Below, piece by piece: positions 25,740 to 37,875 of a DNA stretch of 64,000 bases. Positions within the stretch are counted from its first letter, which is position 1. Each line of letters begins with the position of its first letter. This stretch comes from Ooceraea biroi. Lineage: Eukaryota > Arthropoda > Insecta > Hymenoptera > Formicidae. The notes below the pieces were generated by a model, which was not told where the DNA came from, searched no databases, and was given only the letters and a program-made list of their open reading frames with translations. The translations under genes and the position numbers were made by a program. Location of the stretch: positions 11,941,971-12,005,970 of the forward strand of contig NC_039513.1 of NCBI RefSeq assembly GCF_003672135.1, read 5' to 3'.

Positions 25740-28700
25740 TGATAAAACGCGCTCACGCATACGCGCGGTGCGTATTTCTCTCGACAGCCGTGCAACGGGA
25801 GTGCGGTTTCCGCGCGGAGAGCGACGGGTGGAGGAAGCGGCGGCGCGCTCTCCGGCCGAGACTTCGCGATCGGCGGCTCGACCTGGCTTCGTTGGATTAA
25901 TCTGCAAACGATTTTATACGTCGTCGATGGTTTTATGATTAAGGCGTAAAAAAAGCAACCGATTGGTCTCGAGATTGTTTGTATTAGTGTTAAGCTTCGC
26001 TTTAGCGTACTCATAACACGATCAAGCCCGCCGCTCGGCGCGGTGGGCAACCGAACAAAATTTCGTTTTCAGTTTTAAGTTCAGTCACATCACTCGCATC
26101 ATCCGTTCATTTTTTCGTGGAATGCGTGGTAGATCAGGGTTCCCTTAACGCGGAACGATGATCGTACGATCGATGGTCCTAAAAAGTGGTTGTTCGTGTG
26201 TACGGTCGCATAATACCATGAGCATAATAAGAGTCAATCCATGTGTCATAACAAGTATGCATGTATCATGTTGGGTGTACTCGGTCGGGAGCGATGTATT
26301 TATATATTGATATTACATTAGGGGTATAAGACTCGATATTTGATAATAGCGACTAGCTTTATATAGTTAGGGTAATGATCGATGTTGCTTTCCTCATTTT
26401 GCTTCTTTCGTTCTCTTTCCGTTCTTTCTTTCTTCGTGTCTTGTCCACACCGCGAGGAACGTTGGTGTATGCCGACCACCCTGGTGACGACACTGCTGGA
26501 ATAGGCCTTCGTTAAAGGGGCCGTTATTAGTATTTAAACGAGGGCGTGTATCCACGGTCCGCATTTAAGAAACGAAAGACACGAAAGGTAACAATTTGTC
26601 GTCGAGTAATATCTAATGTATTATCTCACGTAGCAACGATATCAAAAAAGGGAGCCCGGTGGCTTTTCAACGCGCGTTTCTTCTGTTCGCCAAATGCACA
26701 GATGCGTCCGTCACTCGTGCGTGTTCATTTCCGCATATTTGTAGTGCGAAAGTTTTTCGATTCTCTTTTTACGGCAGGGCTAGGCAGGAGCTCAAACGAT
26801 AATACAATCCACTCATACATATTCATTCCGTCTAAAATGGTAAAGTAAAAAAGAGGAGGGGAAAAAAAGAAAACTACGAAAAGCGTTACGTGTAGTCGCA
26901 CGATGTCTCGACAAATAGTGATAACAAAATGCGTATGCAAAGAAAAAAGAGGAGGAAGATGATGTAGGAGAGAATATTTCGGAGTTTTACACACACGCAC
27001 AGAGGATACATATACAAAAGCCGAATCGAAAAAGGTTATTGTATTAAGGAATATCTAGGAACTACGAACGCGCGATCACTAAGATTTCTTAAAATGAATA
27101 TGTACATAGAATTCTAACGATTTAAGGTACACAACAATGTTCGTAGCGAGAAAAACGCCAGAATCGTAAGGACTTCTTCGGGAGAACGCAGAGCCCGTTT
27201 TTACGCAGGAAACTGACGTTTCGTCATTTATAATATATTTTCGCGAAAGCGCAGAAAGTATTAGAACGCTTTGTCATCGTGCATAAAATTCCGACTGATA
27301 TTAAGTTAAAAAAAAAAGAGATGAAAAGAAACATACGTAATGTCTAACTAGCTTTAATGCATCTGATCTCGTATTCAATTAGAAGATTCATCGTCGCGTC
27401 TTCAAACACCGTCAATTTCATTTCGCCTGTTGTCCAGGTTCGCAAGACTCGCGCGCGAATTCACGGATTTGGCGGGACACTTTTGCAGGTGTGCCATAAT
27501 TTACTAATTTGATGTCTATGATCGTGTAATAACAGGTATATGCCTTTCGGCGGCTCAACATTCGAAAGTAAGCGCGTCACTCGAGCACCAACACTGCGAG
27601 TACGCTCACAATATCTCGCAACGAATCGTAGAGAGAGAGAGAGAGAGAGATGCTCGGTATCGCCCCCTGAATGTTGCAGCCACTACGAATAAGAGAGAAA
27701 AGAAAAGAAGCGACAGCACACTTTTGTAATCCGAGAATTAAACCGTTAAACATTTCCAGTAAGAAACGTCGGTGTTACTTCGGGTTCGCGGGAGGCGCGT
27801 TTTGGGCGAGTCCAGTCCGCGAGTGTCGAGAGAAGTCTCCGGAGAGAGAGAGAGAGAGAGAACGTCTCGGCTCCCCGTTGAAGACGCGCGTCTCGCGAAT
27901 ACCGTTACTCCGTATTTGTAAGGAAACATTGTAAACGATATTTCTACAGATCGACGCGTCGCGAGGATGCGCGCGCGCACGCAACGACAGTAAAGAAAGA
28001 ACGGATCGTACATTCCCATTTAGTCGTAATGCAGATTTTATACATTCGTACGTATGTAATTGTATAATGTTCTTATTAAGAAGGAAAAGACATCGATGTT
28101 TTACGTGTGGGATCGCGAATGCGGAACGCGCGTTGAGCGTGATCGCGTGGCTTGCGACGCGACTCTTCGCGTCGACGATGCTGAGGCACTTGATAACGCT
28201 CGCTCAACAGATGTTTCGGTACTCTTCGTCTACTTTTATGTGTAATTTAGTTAGAGCACGTGGAAAATGTTTCCACGTGTGAGCTCGTGTTCGTCGCTGA
28301 AAGTCTCGCTTGCACCAGGTCTCCTGTAACGTCGTCTTTAAAAATTGAAACGATGTTACGTCCGAATTACTTAGGTCATGATGATAGTCTATAGAGAAAG
28401 ACTACTGCTAACCAGTATTAATCAGTTGATTATTGGTGCAATCGGACTTCTTCATTAAGAGATCTGTGTATTTTCGTGTAACGCTTCTGAACAGTTTAGT
28501 CACTCTTCGTGTAACTTTCTAATTGTTTGTTCGAGAACTTAGCGCAAGCTTATTGCACCACGACTAACCGGGGGATTTAGTGCAACTAATGCTATTCTTT
28601 TGAGAACTCCAAAGAATCTCAGGCACATTCTCGATGTATCCTCAATATTAGCGGGCACTTGCCTTAATTAACGAATTATTAAGTATTTTAAGATTTAAGA

Positions 28701-31122
28701 AGCAAAATTCAGCATCCCGTACTAAATCCTCCGATCTAAATCCTTTCGTCGCGTTTTCGTGTCCACGACGTAACGAGCAAGCAATAGTAAGGAAACGAAT
28801 CTAGTAACGAGTAACAAAGTAACTCTGCGAGCACCGCGAGCGCGATAACGATTATCGGACAAATCCGCAGCGTCTCGCACGCGTCACATCACCATCGTTA
28901 TCATCGCCATCGTGATTAGCGTATCATCCCCGGACACGTATTCATCGAGCGTCTTCTCCGTGACGAAGCCTAAGGAGGAGGAAGATCATTTTTCTACGAT
29001 ACGTCCGTTAAGCGTTCCCGCTTGTCTCTTCTCGTTATCCGAGGATGGGCCGAACGTGGCGGCCGGCCACCACCACCCTCCCCCCCTCCCCTCCCCGTCG
29101 ACTACAGATCCTTACATTATCGTAGCCTGTGATAAGAACGTAGGCGAATGGACCTTGTTTCCCTTTATTTATAGCATCGGCTGATGTACGGATGTATTAT
29201 AGTTGTACAGTCGCATCGGGGTGATGTGTATTATAGGACCCGCTTTCGTTGCGTTCCGCGTCGCTCCTTTCTTTTCCCCTCTCAACCGGTCGCAACCCCC
29301 CTCGTCGCGGCCGCGACTCATCTCTTATTGTTAATTAACTTATCGGCGTTTCTCGTGAGCTTCGTCCAATCATCGCGAACGTCTCGATCATCCCCGTAAT
29401 ACTCCCTCGATGTACTCTGCGAGCACCCCTGCAGTGAATCTGGCCGGTGAATCGTGAAGAAATGTAGCGTCCAAGTACTTCATCAGTTGTATACCGCGTT
29501 ATCCCTCATTCGTCATTAATCATTGTCATCACGGCGAGGAGAGACGTCCTCGAGATCTCGATCCCCTCTTCAGTCGAAATTCCGAAAGCGAATCGGATCA
29601 CCTTCACCCCCGATTCGCTCCGGCACACTCGCGCTGATCCAGTTTTGCGTCCTGCGACCTTTTATACCTTGACGTTCTCTTCGTAACGAAATAAACTGCA
29701 CAAACACGTGTCTACAGTATTATACTTTTGTATCCGTTTTTTTCTGTTGTCTTTTGTAACAGTATTCTGTACTTCTCGATTGTTTCGTATTAGATTCACG
29801 ATCTCCTCTCGATCATCTCGCTTCTGCAACTACATTTCTCCATGGGAATGTGAAGTGAAGCTGAAGACAGTGTGAGTGTATGAGGCGTTTACGAGTAAGA
29901 ATTAATAGTGAGATTCTCGCCAGTGGGAAGAATCTGATTGATAAGCGAGCATCGCGTCGTCCCGCCCGATCGATCTCCTTTTTTTTGGAGCAGCGCGAAA
30001 GGAGAATTCAGATCGGGCGAGTGCGAGTTTAATCTTTGATAAATGTGGATCGAAATATTTAATAATTAAATAACGACGTTTAGTGACTATACGTATACGT
30101 GTGTCGGAGGTAACTAGCAAGCGACCAAGATAAGCTTACCAATTTCTATTTTATTAAGATTTGTAAATAGCTTCAGTTTCGCGACTGAAGATCTTGCATT
30201 CTGGATCCGTTCTTCTTGTCTGCACTTATTGCTCTTGCTTTCTTCCTCTCTCTCTCTCCTTGTCTTTGTTTCTCGCAATTGTCGATGAATATGTATTTAT
30301 TTAATTTCGCGAAAGTGCAACCGGGAAGAATGGATTTATAGTTTGTAGGAGTTCGATCTGAACGAGAATGTTCATCGCTAATTTATAAATTCAAGTTGTG
30401 TCTGCCGTGAAACAACCGAAGGAAGAGTGTCACAGTGTTGCTCGCAAAGTATCGTAGCCGAAAGAACGCATCCCGCTCGCCGACACCACCGCAATTTCTC
30501 GATTCGATTTTCAATTCGAGGTTCATTGCGAACGCTCCCCTTCCTCCCCTCACTCTTTCATCCCTCATCGAATCGCGTTTCCATCTGTCCTAAATTAAAA
30601 ACGCGTTTATAAATGTCGTCATTTATATACATGTAACGATTTTTGTAAATAATCAGTATACATATATAAATATAATTATATATATAAATATATATATATA
30701 AATTATATATATGAAACACAACGTGTAAATGGACGGAACCTGTCTTCGTTGTATCGATAGTCTTATATCAGACTTGTATATGAGCGGAGGGACTTTTGAT
30801 TATTAAAAGTTTCCTAGACTAAAACCATGTGCCGTGTTTTTCTCTACAAACCGTCATTTATGCTTCACAAGAAACTAAAGAGAGAAAAATGTTAAATTTG
30901 AAAAACTTGAATTCAAAATTTCAAACAGGAGCGGAATCACGGAAGGCGTCTTGACACGAGTAGTATAATGCGCAGACAACTTCACAGACTTCGTGACGTG
31001 CCATTTAATAGAACGATAATAGAGTTTAAAAATTACGCATAATTGAAATTTTTTATCTGCTCCAGTATTAATTTAATATTCCATTAAAGGTATATAATAT
31101 ATATATATCTAATCGGCGATCT
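25740..31122. other. Long gene-poor stretch after p190 RhoGAP, probably including its 3' UTR
   Basis: No coding exon can be supported. It holds GA microsatellites (27631-27650 and 27843-27861), TA-rich runs near 30650-30715, and an AATAAA at 29690-29695 that may end a long p190 3' UTR. The small minus-strand gene at 31123 converges on this region, so its own 3' UTR may also reach in. Without transcripts the 5.4 kb cannot be divided further. Confidence 0.5.
29690..29695 (+). terminator. Candidate poly(A) signal AATAAA
   Basis: Canonical AATAAA about 4 kb after the p190 stop codon. If used, the 3' UTR is very long. An earlier non-canonical site is equally possible. Confidence 0.3.
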
Positions 31123-31567
31123 TTAAGTCGGCACAGGAAGAATTTTCACACATACTGTGAAGTTGTCCGTATCTTTTTCTACTACAAACACATCGCTTTC
31201 ATCCGGCTTGAAGTCGCGCCTAATGCCGTATCGCCAATACACTAGGTGTTCTACAAAAATATGCACGTACGAAACAGCAACATTTTGCTTTCGCTATCAC
31301 GTCCGCAAAATTTTACAATATCCTTCCGCCTAATGCATCGTCATTTTATTTAGAATTAATAATTTTGAAAACGTCAAATATTTTATCAATTAAATAAAAC
31401 TAGAGACTTTCCTCAGATACGATCTGCCTGGAGGTGATTCACACCTTGATTTCTATTCTCGTCCAGGATGAAGCTTTAATTTGCGAAGCTGTTAATTAAT
31501 TAACATTACCATGAATATTCAGCAAAGTCGGAGAGCATACTTTGAAGAAATGAAAACGAATTCGCAT
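31123..31567 (-). CDS. Small unidentified two-exon protein, 61 aa
   Basis: Exon 1 is 31567-31510 (MRIRFHFFKVCSPTLLNIH plus one base); the donor is GTAATG. Exon 2 is 31250-31123, after the acceptor ATTTTTGTAG. The phase-1 junction yields Glu and continues HLVYWRYGIRRDFKPDESD..., ending VKILPVPT and TAA. The amino-acid mix of exon 2 looks like real protein (aromatic/basic first half, acidic then beta-like second half) and it lies just across a 192-base gap from the ERp60 start, as compact head-to-head pairs do. The N-terminus is basic and hydrophobic with no acidic residue in its first 19 residues, compatible with a mitochondrial targeting or membrane segment, but this is inference. I do not recognise the family. 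A longer exon 2 starting near 31280 is also open and cannot be excluded. Confidence 0.45.
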
Positions 31568-31759
31568 CACGCGGACAGTAGACAGATAATGCACCGATTT
31601 CCAAGACACCGGGTGTATGCGCGTGCGCTAGCGGGAAGCCGGTCGACCAATCGGCGTGCGACAGCACTTCGTGGCTACTGTGGAAGAACCACGTCTGCCG
31701 ACGAGGGACAGTCAGAGTAGTTTCCGACCCGCGACTGATCAGAGGCCGTTGCCGAGAAG
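31568..31759. promoter_or_regulatory. Compact bidirectional promoter between the small minus gene and ERp60
   Basis: Only 192 bases separate the two start codons. A CCAAT box lies at 31647-31651. A CCACGTC motif at 31689-31695 reads GACGTGG on the other strand, resembling the UPR element bound by XBP1 or ATF6. The CCAAT and CCACG are not spaced by nine bases, so this is not a classical ERSE. No TATA box is seen. Confidence 0.45.
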
Positions 31760-34352
31760 ATGCTGCGAAAGTGCCTGACGATTTTGCCGCTGCTGCTGCT
31801 GGGCGTCCTCGCCGAGGAGAAGGATGTCCTGGAGCTCACCGACGAGACCTTCGAGAGCGAGCTCGAGCGGCACGAGAACACGCTCGTCATGTTTTATGCA
31901 CCATGGTGAGAGAGAGAGAGATAAAAAAGACACGTCAAGTCTCGCCGAGACTTGTCTCGTTTCGGGTGCGCTAGTTGCATATTTTGCTCTTGTTACGCAA
32001 AGTAGCCTCGCATTGTCCCCTTTCCCGGCAACGGAGTTCCGAAGTAAGCTGAAATCTTGACGCGGCGGAGTCGCCGAAGGAAGAAATCGCGGCAGGGGGG
32101 TACAGAAAGTGCAAACGCGACGAATGGATGTTTTGCCGTTAGTCGCGGAACATCCGGCAAGTTCTTTATATTTGCGGTGGAATTAATGTGTTGCGTTATC
32201 ATGACGGCGAACGAGCTTGCGTCTCGTGTATCCGCCGATGCGCGGAAATGACTTTCGAATCGAAAATCGCGGAGACGATGACATCGGCCGAGTGCCGATG
32301 CCGGCATACGGCATCTTTAGACCTTGATGACGTACTCGGATTCCGGCATTGAGCAATTTGAAATTTGACAAGTGCCACGAGTCTTTATCTGTTTTAGATG
32401 ACGTGATAAGAGTGTATTACGGCATTAATGATTTTATGACTACACTTTTTTTTTACTTTTTTGTTTTTTTTGAAAGAATGCAACCAGCAGATTCCAAGAG
32501 ACGTTTGTCTTATCAGTATATAAATCTGTTGTGAACTCGAACGTAAAATGATAAGTAAATTTGTCTAAACGAGATAGCTCAAAATATTTTTGAAAGAAAT
32601 TGCCTGCGAACTAAAAATATTCAGAGCGATTATCTATAGACATTTACAAAGCTGGAACTTTTGTTTTAGTTAATTAGTATGCGCTTTTGAGCCTCGTTAT
32701 GTAATTATGTACTGACAGACATTTTGAATTTATGATTAAGAAGAATTGTTACTTCGTCAGGTGTGGTCATTGTAAACGATTGAAACCAGAGTACGCCAAA
32801 GCAGCGGAGATGCTCATAGGCAACGAGCCGCCAATCACGCTTGCCAAAGTAGACTGTACGGAGGCCGGAAAGGAAACTTGCAACAAGTTCTCCGTCAACG
32901 GTTACCCGACGCTGAAAATTTTCGAACGTAACGAGATGCGATCCGACTATAACGGTCCCAGGGAGGCACCAGGCATCGTTAAGTACATGAAGGTAACCTT
33001 TCGCCTTTCTTATTACATTTATACACCTCTAGGCTCTTTCCACACGTCTTTTACATCGTGATTCTTTATTTCAGTCTCAAGTTGGACCGGCATCTAAAGA
33101 GTTGACCAGCGAAGAAGCTCACAAGGCGTTCCTGGAGAGCGACGACGTCGGCGTGGTAGGATACTTCGAGAAGGAGGACTCTCCGTTGGCCACGGCGTTC
33201 CAAACCGTCTCCAAGAAGCTCAGGGAGAAGGTCAGGTTCGGCCACACGTCGAAGAAAGAAATTTTGGACAAGGTGTCTCACAAGTACGTCGCTCAGAAAT
33301 TATGCATATGCATCACCAGTTTGTCCCTTGTACTCAAAGATTGTTTTAAAAATTTATCGACTAATCCAACTCTCCGTTTCAGAAATACAATTGTGCTTTA
33401 CCGGCCGAAATTACTCCAGAACAAGTTCGAGGATAGTAGCATAGTATACAAAGGAAGTGACTCCACTAGTGATGTGAACGAGTTTGTTGCCAAGAATTAG
33501 TGAGTATCATCGATTTTTACAACAAAAATTTCCAGTCATATTACAACATTTTTTTTATAACGGCAATTTTATCGCAGCTACGGCATCGCCGGCGTTCGCA
33601 CGCGTGACAACGCACAAGACTTCAAGAATCCCCTGGTGGTCGCTTACTACAACGTCGATTACGTGAAGAACGCCAAGGGTACGAACTACTGGCGCAACAG
33701 GATCATCAAGGTCGCGAAGGACTTCCCGGAGTACTCCTTTGCTGTGGCTTCCAAGGATGATTTCCAGCACGAGCTGAATGACTTCGGCGTCGAATTCTCC
33801 AAGAGTGACAAGCCAGTGGTCCTAGTGCGGGACGCCAAGAACCAGAAATTCGTTCTCAAGGACGCGTTCTCCGTCGAGACTTTCGAAGCGTTCTTGAAGG
33901 ACCTGCAGGCTGGCGCTTTGGAGCCGTATCTGAAATCCGAGCCGATCCCCGAGAGCAACGCGGGCAACGTGAAGGTCGCGGTGGCGAAGAACTTCGACGA
34001 GGTGGTCATCGACAATGGCAAGGATACGCTGATCGAATTCTACGCGCCCTGGTGTGGCCACTGCAAGAAACTCGCGCCGGTGTTCGACGAGCTGGGCGAG
34101 AAACTTGCGGACGAGGACGTCGAGATCGTGAAGATGGACGCGACGGCGAACGACGTGCCGGCTCCCTACGAAGTACGCGGCTTCCCGACCCTCTACTGGG
34201 CACCCAAGAACGCCAAGGACAGCCCGGTGAAGTACGAGGGCGGTCGCGATATCGAGGACTTCGTCAAGTACATCGCCAAGCAGGCCACCGACGAGCTGAA
34301 GGGCTACGATCGCAAGGGCAAGGAGACGAAGCCTAGGACCGACGAGCTCTAA
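31760..34352 (+). CDS. ERp60: Protein disulfide isomerase ERp60 (PDIA3 type)
   Basis: Coding exons 31760-31905, 32761-32992, 33075-33283, 33383-33499 and 33578-34352 give 492 aa, the usual PDIA3 size. A signal peptide (MLRKCLTILPLLLLGVLA) is followed by the thioredoxin fold a with WCGHC (Cys50/Cys53), inactive folds b and b', and fold a' with a second WCGHC (Cys394/Cys397). The C-terminus is Lys-rich and ends TDEL, a KDEL-like ER retrieval signal. The enzyme forms and rearranges disulfides in ER glycoproteins, normally working with calnexin/calreticulin. Intron 1 splits the Trp codon of the first active site. Intron 1 (31906-32760, 855 bases) contains nothing else I can support. A UPR-like element sits in the promoter. 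Confidence 0.97.
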
Positions 34353-34857
34353 GAACCGTCCTCGTTGACGGGGACGATCTCGAGGCTCGCTCATCATACA
34401 TTTCCAAACGCGTCAGTCAATGGAGCGATCCGAGAGGTTCTGCTCGTGTAACACACATACACACATACACACACAGAGCCAAGGACGTGGCAGAGGTGCA
34501 TAAATAGAGAACAGAATAGCCGGAAAGTGCAAATGTAACATTTTCGCGTGGGCGTCTTTTTGCAATAAGTGAATAACGAACAACTTTCGAATGGGAGGGA
34601 GTGTCTCTAGCGTATAGGGGGATTGTCTACATGTATCAATTGTACACTTTGTAACGATGTATAACGACGCGGCGGGGTGCGCGGAACTGATTTGAAATAT
34701 GAATTTTTTCCCATAACAATATGCTTTCCAAGCGTAAAACGTATGATATACATATGTGTAGAAGAACAACAACGCTCCATTCCAATTTATGCGTGTTTGC
34801 GACGCTGCTAAGTTAAGAGGGTAATGCAGTGATTTTTGTTTATACGAAAGAGTGGAA

Positions 34858-34863
34858 AATAAA
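34858..34863 (+). terminator. Poly(A) signal AATAAA for ERp60
   Basis: First canonical signal, about 500 bases past the ERp60 stop. The intervening 3' UTR includes a CA-rich tract at about 34450-34474. Confidence 0.5.
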
Positions 34864-35698
34864 ATTGTTTTATACGAAACACGTGGAGATTTGTATTCCC
34901 TCGTCACGACATCAATTTTATATCGCTCTCCCGAACGGTTTACGATTACGGTTAGGCTAACATTAGCGTTAAGTAACAAACAAAATAGGCAAATAACGCA
35001 CTTTGAGAATTTATATGTACATTTTACGCAAGACAAAGTCGTTTTCGTCTTCACCGTTTTCACCAACTGCCGGTGGGTGCCGGTCTGACAGCAGCATCGA
35101 GTTACATCGTCATATAAGAAATTGTTTATTGTTAGTTACAATTTGTTATCATAGCATTCGTAGGTTAATCATACAGTCTTACATATAAAAGCTAATTAGT
35201 AGTTTTATAGAGAGAGGACAGTGTATGTATGTATTTGTCTGTGAACTGGTAGAAAAATTACAGGAGGTCGACACGATCTCTTTTTTTTCCTCACCATAAA
35301 AAATGGGTTTATTCATATTGGAACTACGGGTATATATCTTTATCTGTTTCTTCTTCGCGTACGAACCAGTAGTTAATCACGTATTCGAGTCTAGTAACGA
35401 ACAAAATAATTAGCTAGCGATTAGAGCCGCGTTACCGATAAGTCGATTTTCACGGCCTCTTTAGGAAGAAGTACTTTATCTGTGTGTATTACGTGTGCGC
35501 GTGTACGTGTGTGTCGAGTTACGTGCTTATTCTTTTCGGCATCAGCTTATCGGAAAAGCAAGACGAGACTCGATGTTGGAGACACATCCGTTATCACATA
35601 TCTCGTTCGCGATAACGGTCTGGTTTTGTCGCTTATTGCTGTTTCTGTCATGCAGAATATTTTGCAGATTTGTGTGGGTATATGTGTATGTGTTATAT
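34864..35698. other. Convergent intergenic DNA between ERp60 and Rho1, left part
   Basis: AT-rich DNA with no supportable gene, leading into the TA-rich target site of the hairpin element at 35702. Confidence 0.5.
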
Positions 35699-35701
35699 AT
35701 A

Positions 35702-36602
35702 CAGGGTGGCCCACATAACTCTTAACAGCTGAATATTTCGGAAACTATTTGTCAAATCAAAAAGTTGTTCATGAAAAAGTTTTATGTATTCGAGGGGCCT
35801 TTCTAACTAAATATGAAGTTACCCCCTGCCCCCCCTCTAAGGGGGACAGGGGGTAACTTCACAATTTCAAACGGGACCCCCTATAAAATGTTAGATGGTT
35901 GGGTTCTACGGGTAAAAACAAGTAAATTTTGTTAAAAACATTTTTTTGTCAGATGTTTCTGTTAAAAGATATGACGGTGTGAAGTTTCGAAGCTACAGGA
36001 AACGTGAGCGTCGCGTATCCTTGTCTTTCGTCGGTGATTCAAACATAAACATAAACATTCATACATTCATTGAGGTCAATTTAACTATTCATGAAAATCT
36101 TGTCAGTTGTAAGTTACTATTCAAACGCAGAGTGAAGCAAAGGATACGCGACGCTTGTGCTTCAGTGACTTCCGAAATGTTAAAAAATGTTAGGAGTAAT
36201 TTGTTGCTTCGAATAAATACATGTTTACAAGTCCATGGCGGACATTTTGAACATTTAATAAATTGAATAAATAAACAAACAGTGTGTTGTGATTTTGATT
36301 TCGTGTAGCTTCGAAACTTTACACCGTCATATCTTTTAACAGAAACATCTGACAAAAAATGTTTTTAACAAAATTTACTTGTTTTTACCCGTAGAACCCA
36401 ACCATCTAACATTTTATAGGGGGTCCCGTTTGGAATTGTGAAGTTACCCCCTGCCCCCCCTCTAAGGGGGGCAGGGGGTAACTTCATATTTATGTAGTTA
36501 GAAAGGCCCCTCGAATACATAAAACTTTCTTATGAACAACTTTTTGATTTGACAAATAGTTTCCGAAATATTCAGCTGTTAAGAGTTATGTGGGCCACCC
36601 TG
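35702..36602. mobile_element. Hairpin DNA transposon derivative, 901 bp with about 300-bp terminal inverted repeats
   Basis: The ends read CAGGGTGGCCCACATAACTC and its exact inverse, each flanked by TA. The arms, about 35702-36003 and 36305-36602, are near-identical inverses with only a few substitutions and small indels, so the element would fold almost completely. Each arm carries a smaller hairpin around a C-rich/G-rich run (about 35821-35860 and 36447-36481). The 300-base core encodes the C-terminal part of a transposase on the plus strand. It is an internally deleted, non-autonomous copy of a TA-targeting, IS630/Tc1/mariner-like family. Confidence 0.85.
35946..36266 (+). pseudogene. Transposase C-terminal remnant in the 901-bp element
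   Basis: The frame runs out of the inverted-repeat arm into the core and ends in RVKQRIRDACASVTSEMLK, then GGHFEHLIN and a stop. That ending is shared with the frameshifted transposase at 49248-50345 (GSHFENLIN). No catalytic acidic triad is present, so it cannot be active. Confidence 0.6.
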
Positions 36603-37015
36603 TATATATACGCGCGCGCGCGCGCGTGCATGCCCCGAAAGAACGGTACTCGAATCTCAATCAGACGCGCAATGTGTTAATTATTTCTCACCGTGTATCT
36701 ATTATAAAACGGTAAAGAATTTATGTCATATATATACAATATCTTGGGTGCGCGTAATTGATACAATTATAAGTATGTATATATAAATATACCGTATATA
36801 TATATATATATTTATATATATATGTGTGTGTGTACATATATATATTTATATATAACGGTATGTAATTCACGGTATATTCAAACTCATTATAAAAAGAACA
36901 CTTTCAAGTTTCACGGTGACACGCAAACTTGCACAGAGAAGCGGTGCGTGTATCCGACACGTGTTTTCAGAAGCGTTCATTATACAGGCACGCTTAATTG
37001 CTTAATATACATATC

Positions 37016-37049
<34 letters not shown>

Positions 37050-37844
37050 CTTATCTTCTTTCTCTATTGCGCGTTCGTGTGTGTGCGCGCGCGTTCGCCC
37101 GTGGCAGAGAAGTATCTTTAAGTCGTCGCTAAAGCTTCCTTCTCCCTTCTATGCGGCTTGAAAAAGTTCCATAAAAGCGCACTGCGTGTGTAACGATAAA
37201 ATTCTCCTACTAGCTAAACACGCGCGAGAAACAAGGAGAGGACTTGGTGAACACAATTCCGCATTCAAGTCCGTTGAACCAACAGCCGAGGGAAGGCAGC
37301 GGCGCGGTCGCGGTCGCGGCCGTTAATTCAACGCCACCGGTTCGCCGCACCGTATCTATTATCGCGGATCTTACGGATTAGACGCTCTACACAAGAGAGG
37401 GCAAGTAACATCTCTTTTTTTTTTTTCTTTTTTTCTCCTCAGTTTTCTTCATCTCGAGATGAAGAGTAGCACAAGCGAGACGAGAGGGCGAAAACAAGAG
37501 GTCGGTAAATTTCAGGGTAAACTCTGCGAAGCAGCTCGGCTCGATAAGAGTTGTGGCACACACATAAAATCAATTCGAGAATCCGCGTGGTCGAGAGACG
37601 CGTCGTGTGTGAGACGCACACTCCGGCGACCGGCGATCTCCGATCTCTAGTAGTACATCATACGCTAAAGATATCGATGGCGTATGTATGTGTATATATA
37701 TAAAAAAGCGTGAAAACTGCACGTCTAATCACAGCTTGGTCAGATACAGAGAACACGTTTCCTCGAAATACATAAATATAACGTAGCCGCTGTTATAATC
37801 CGTTATGTTAGTGTCATCGTAATAACTACGTATAATAAGGTAGC

Positions 37845-37875
<31 letters not shown>

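Noticed and set aside
31381..31487. Extra middle exon for the small minus gene (open frame containing SQIKASSWTRIEIK)
   Set aside because: It would need a 21-base intron upstream, too short to splice; the two-exon model fits phase without it.
33822..34397. 191-codon minus-strand frame
   Set aside because: Antisense shadow of the ERp60 last exon.
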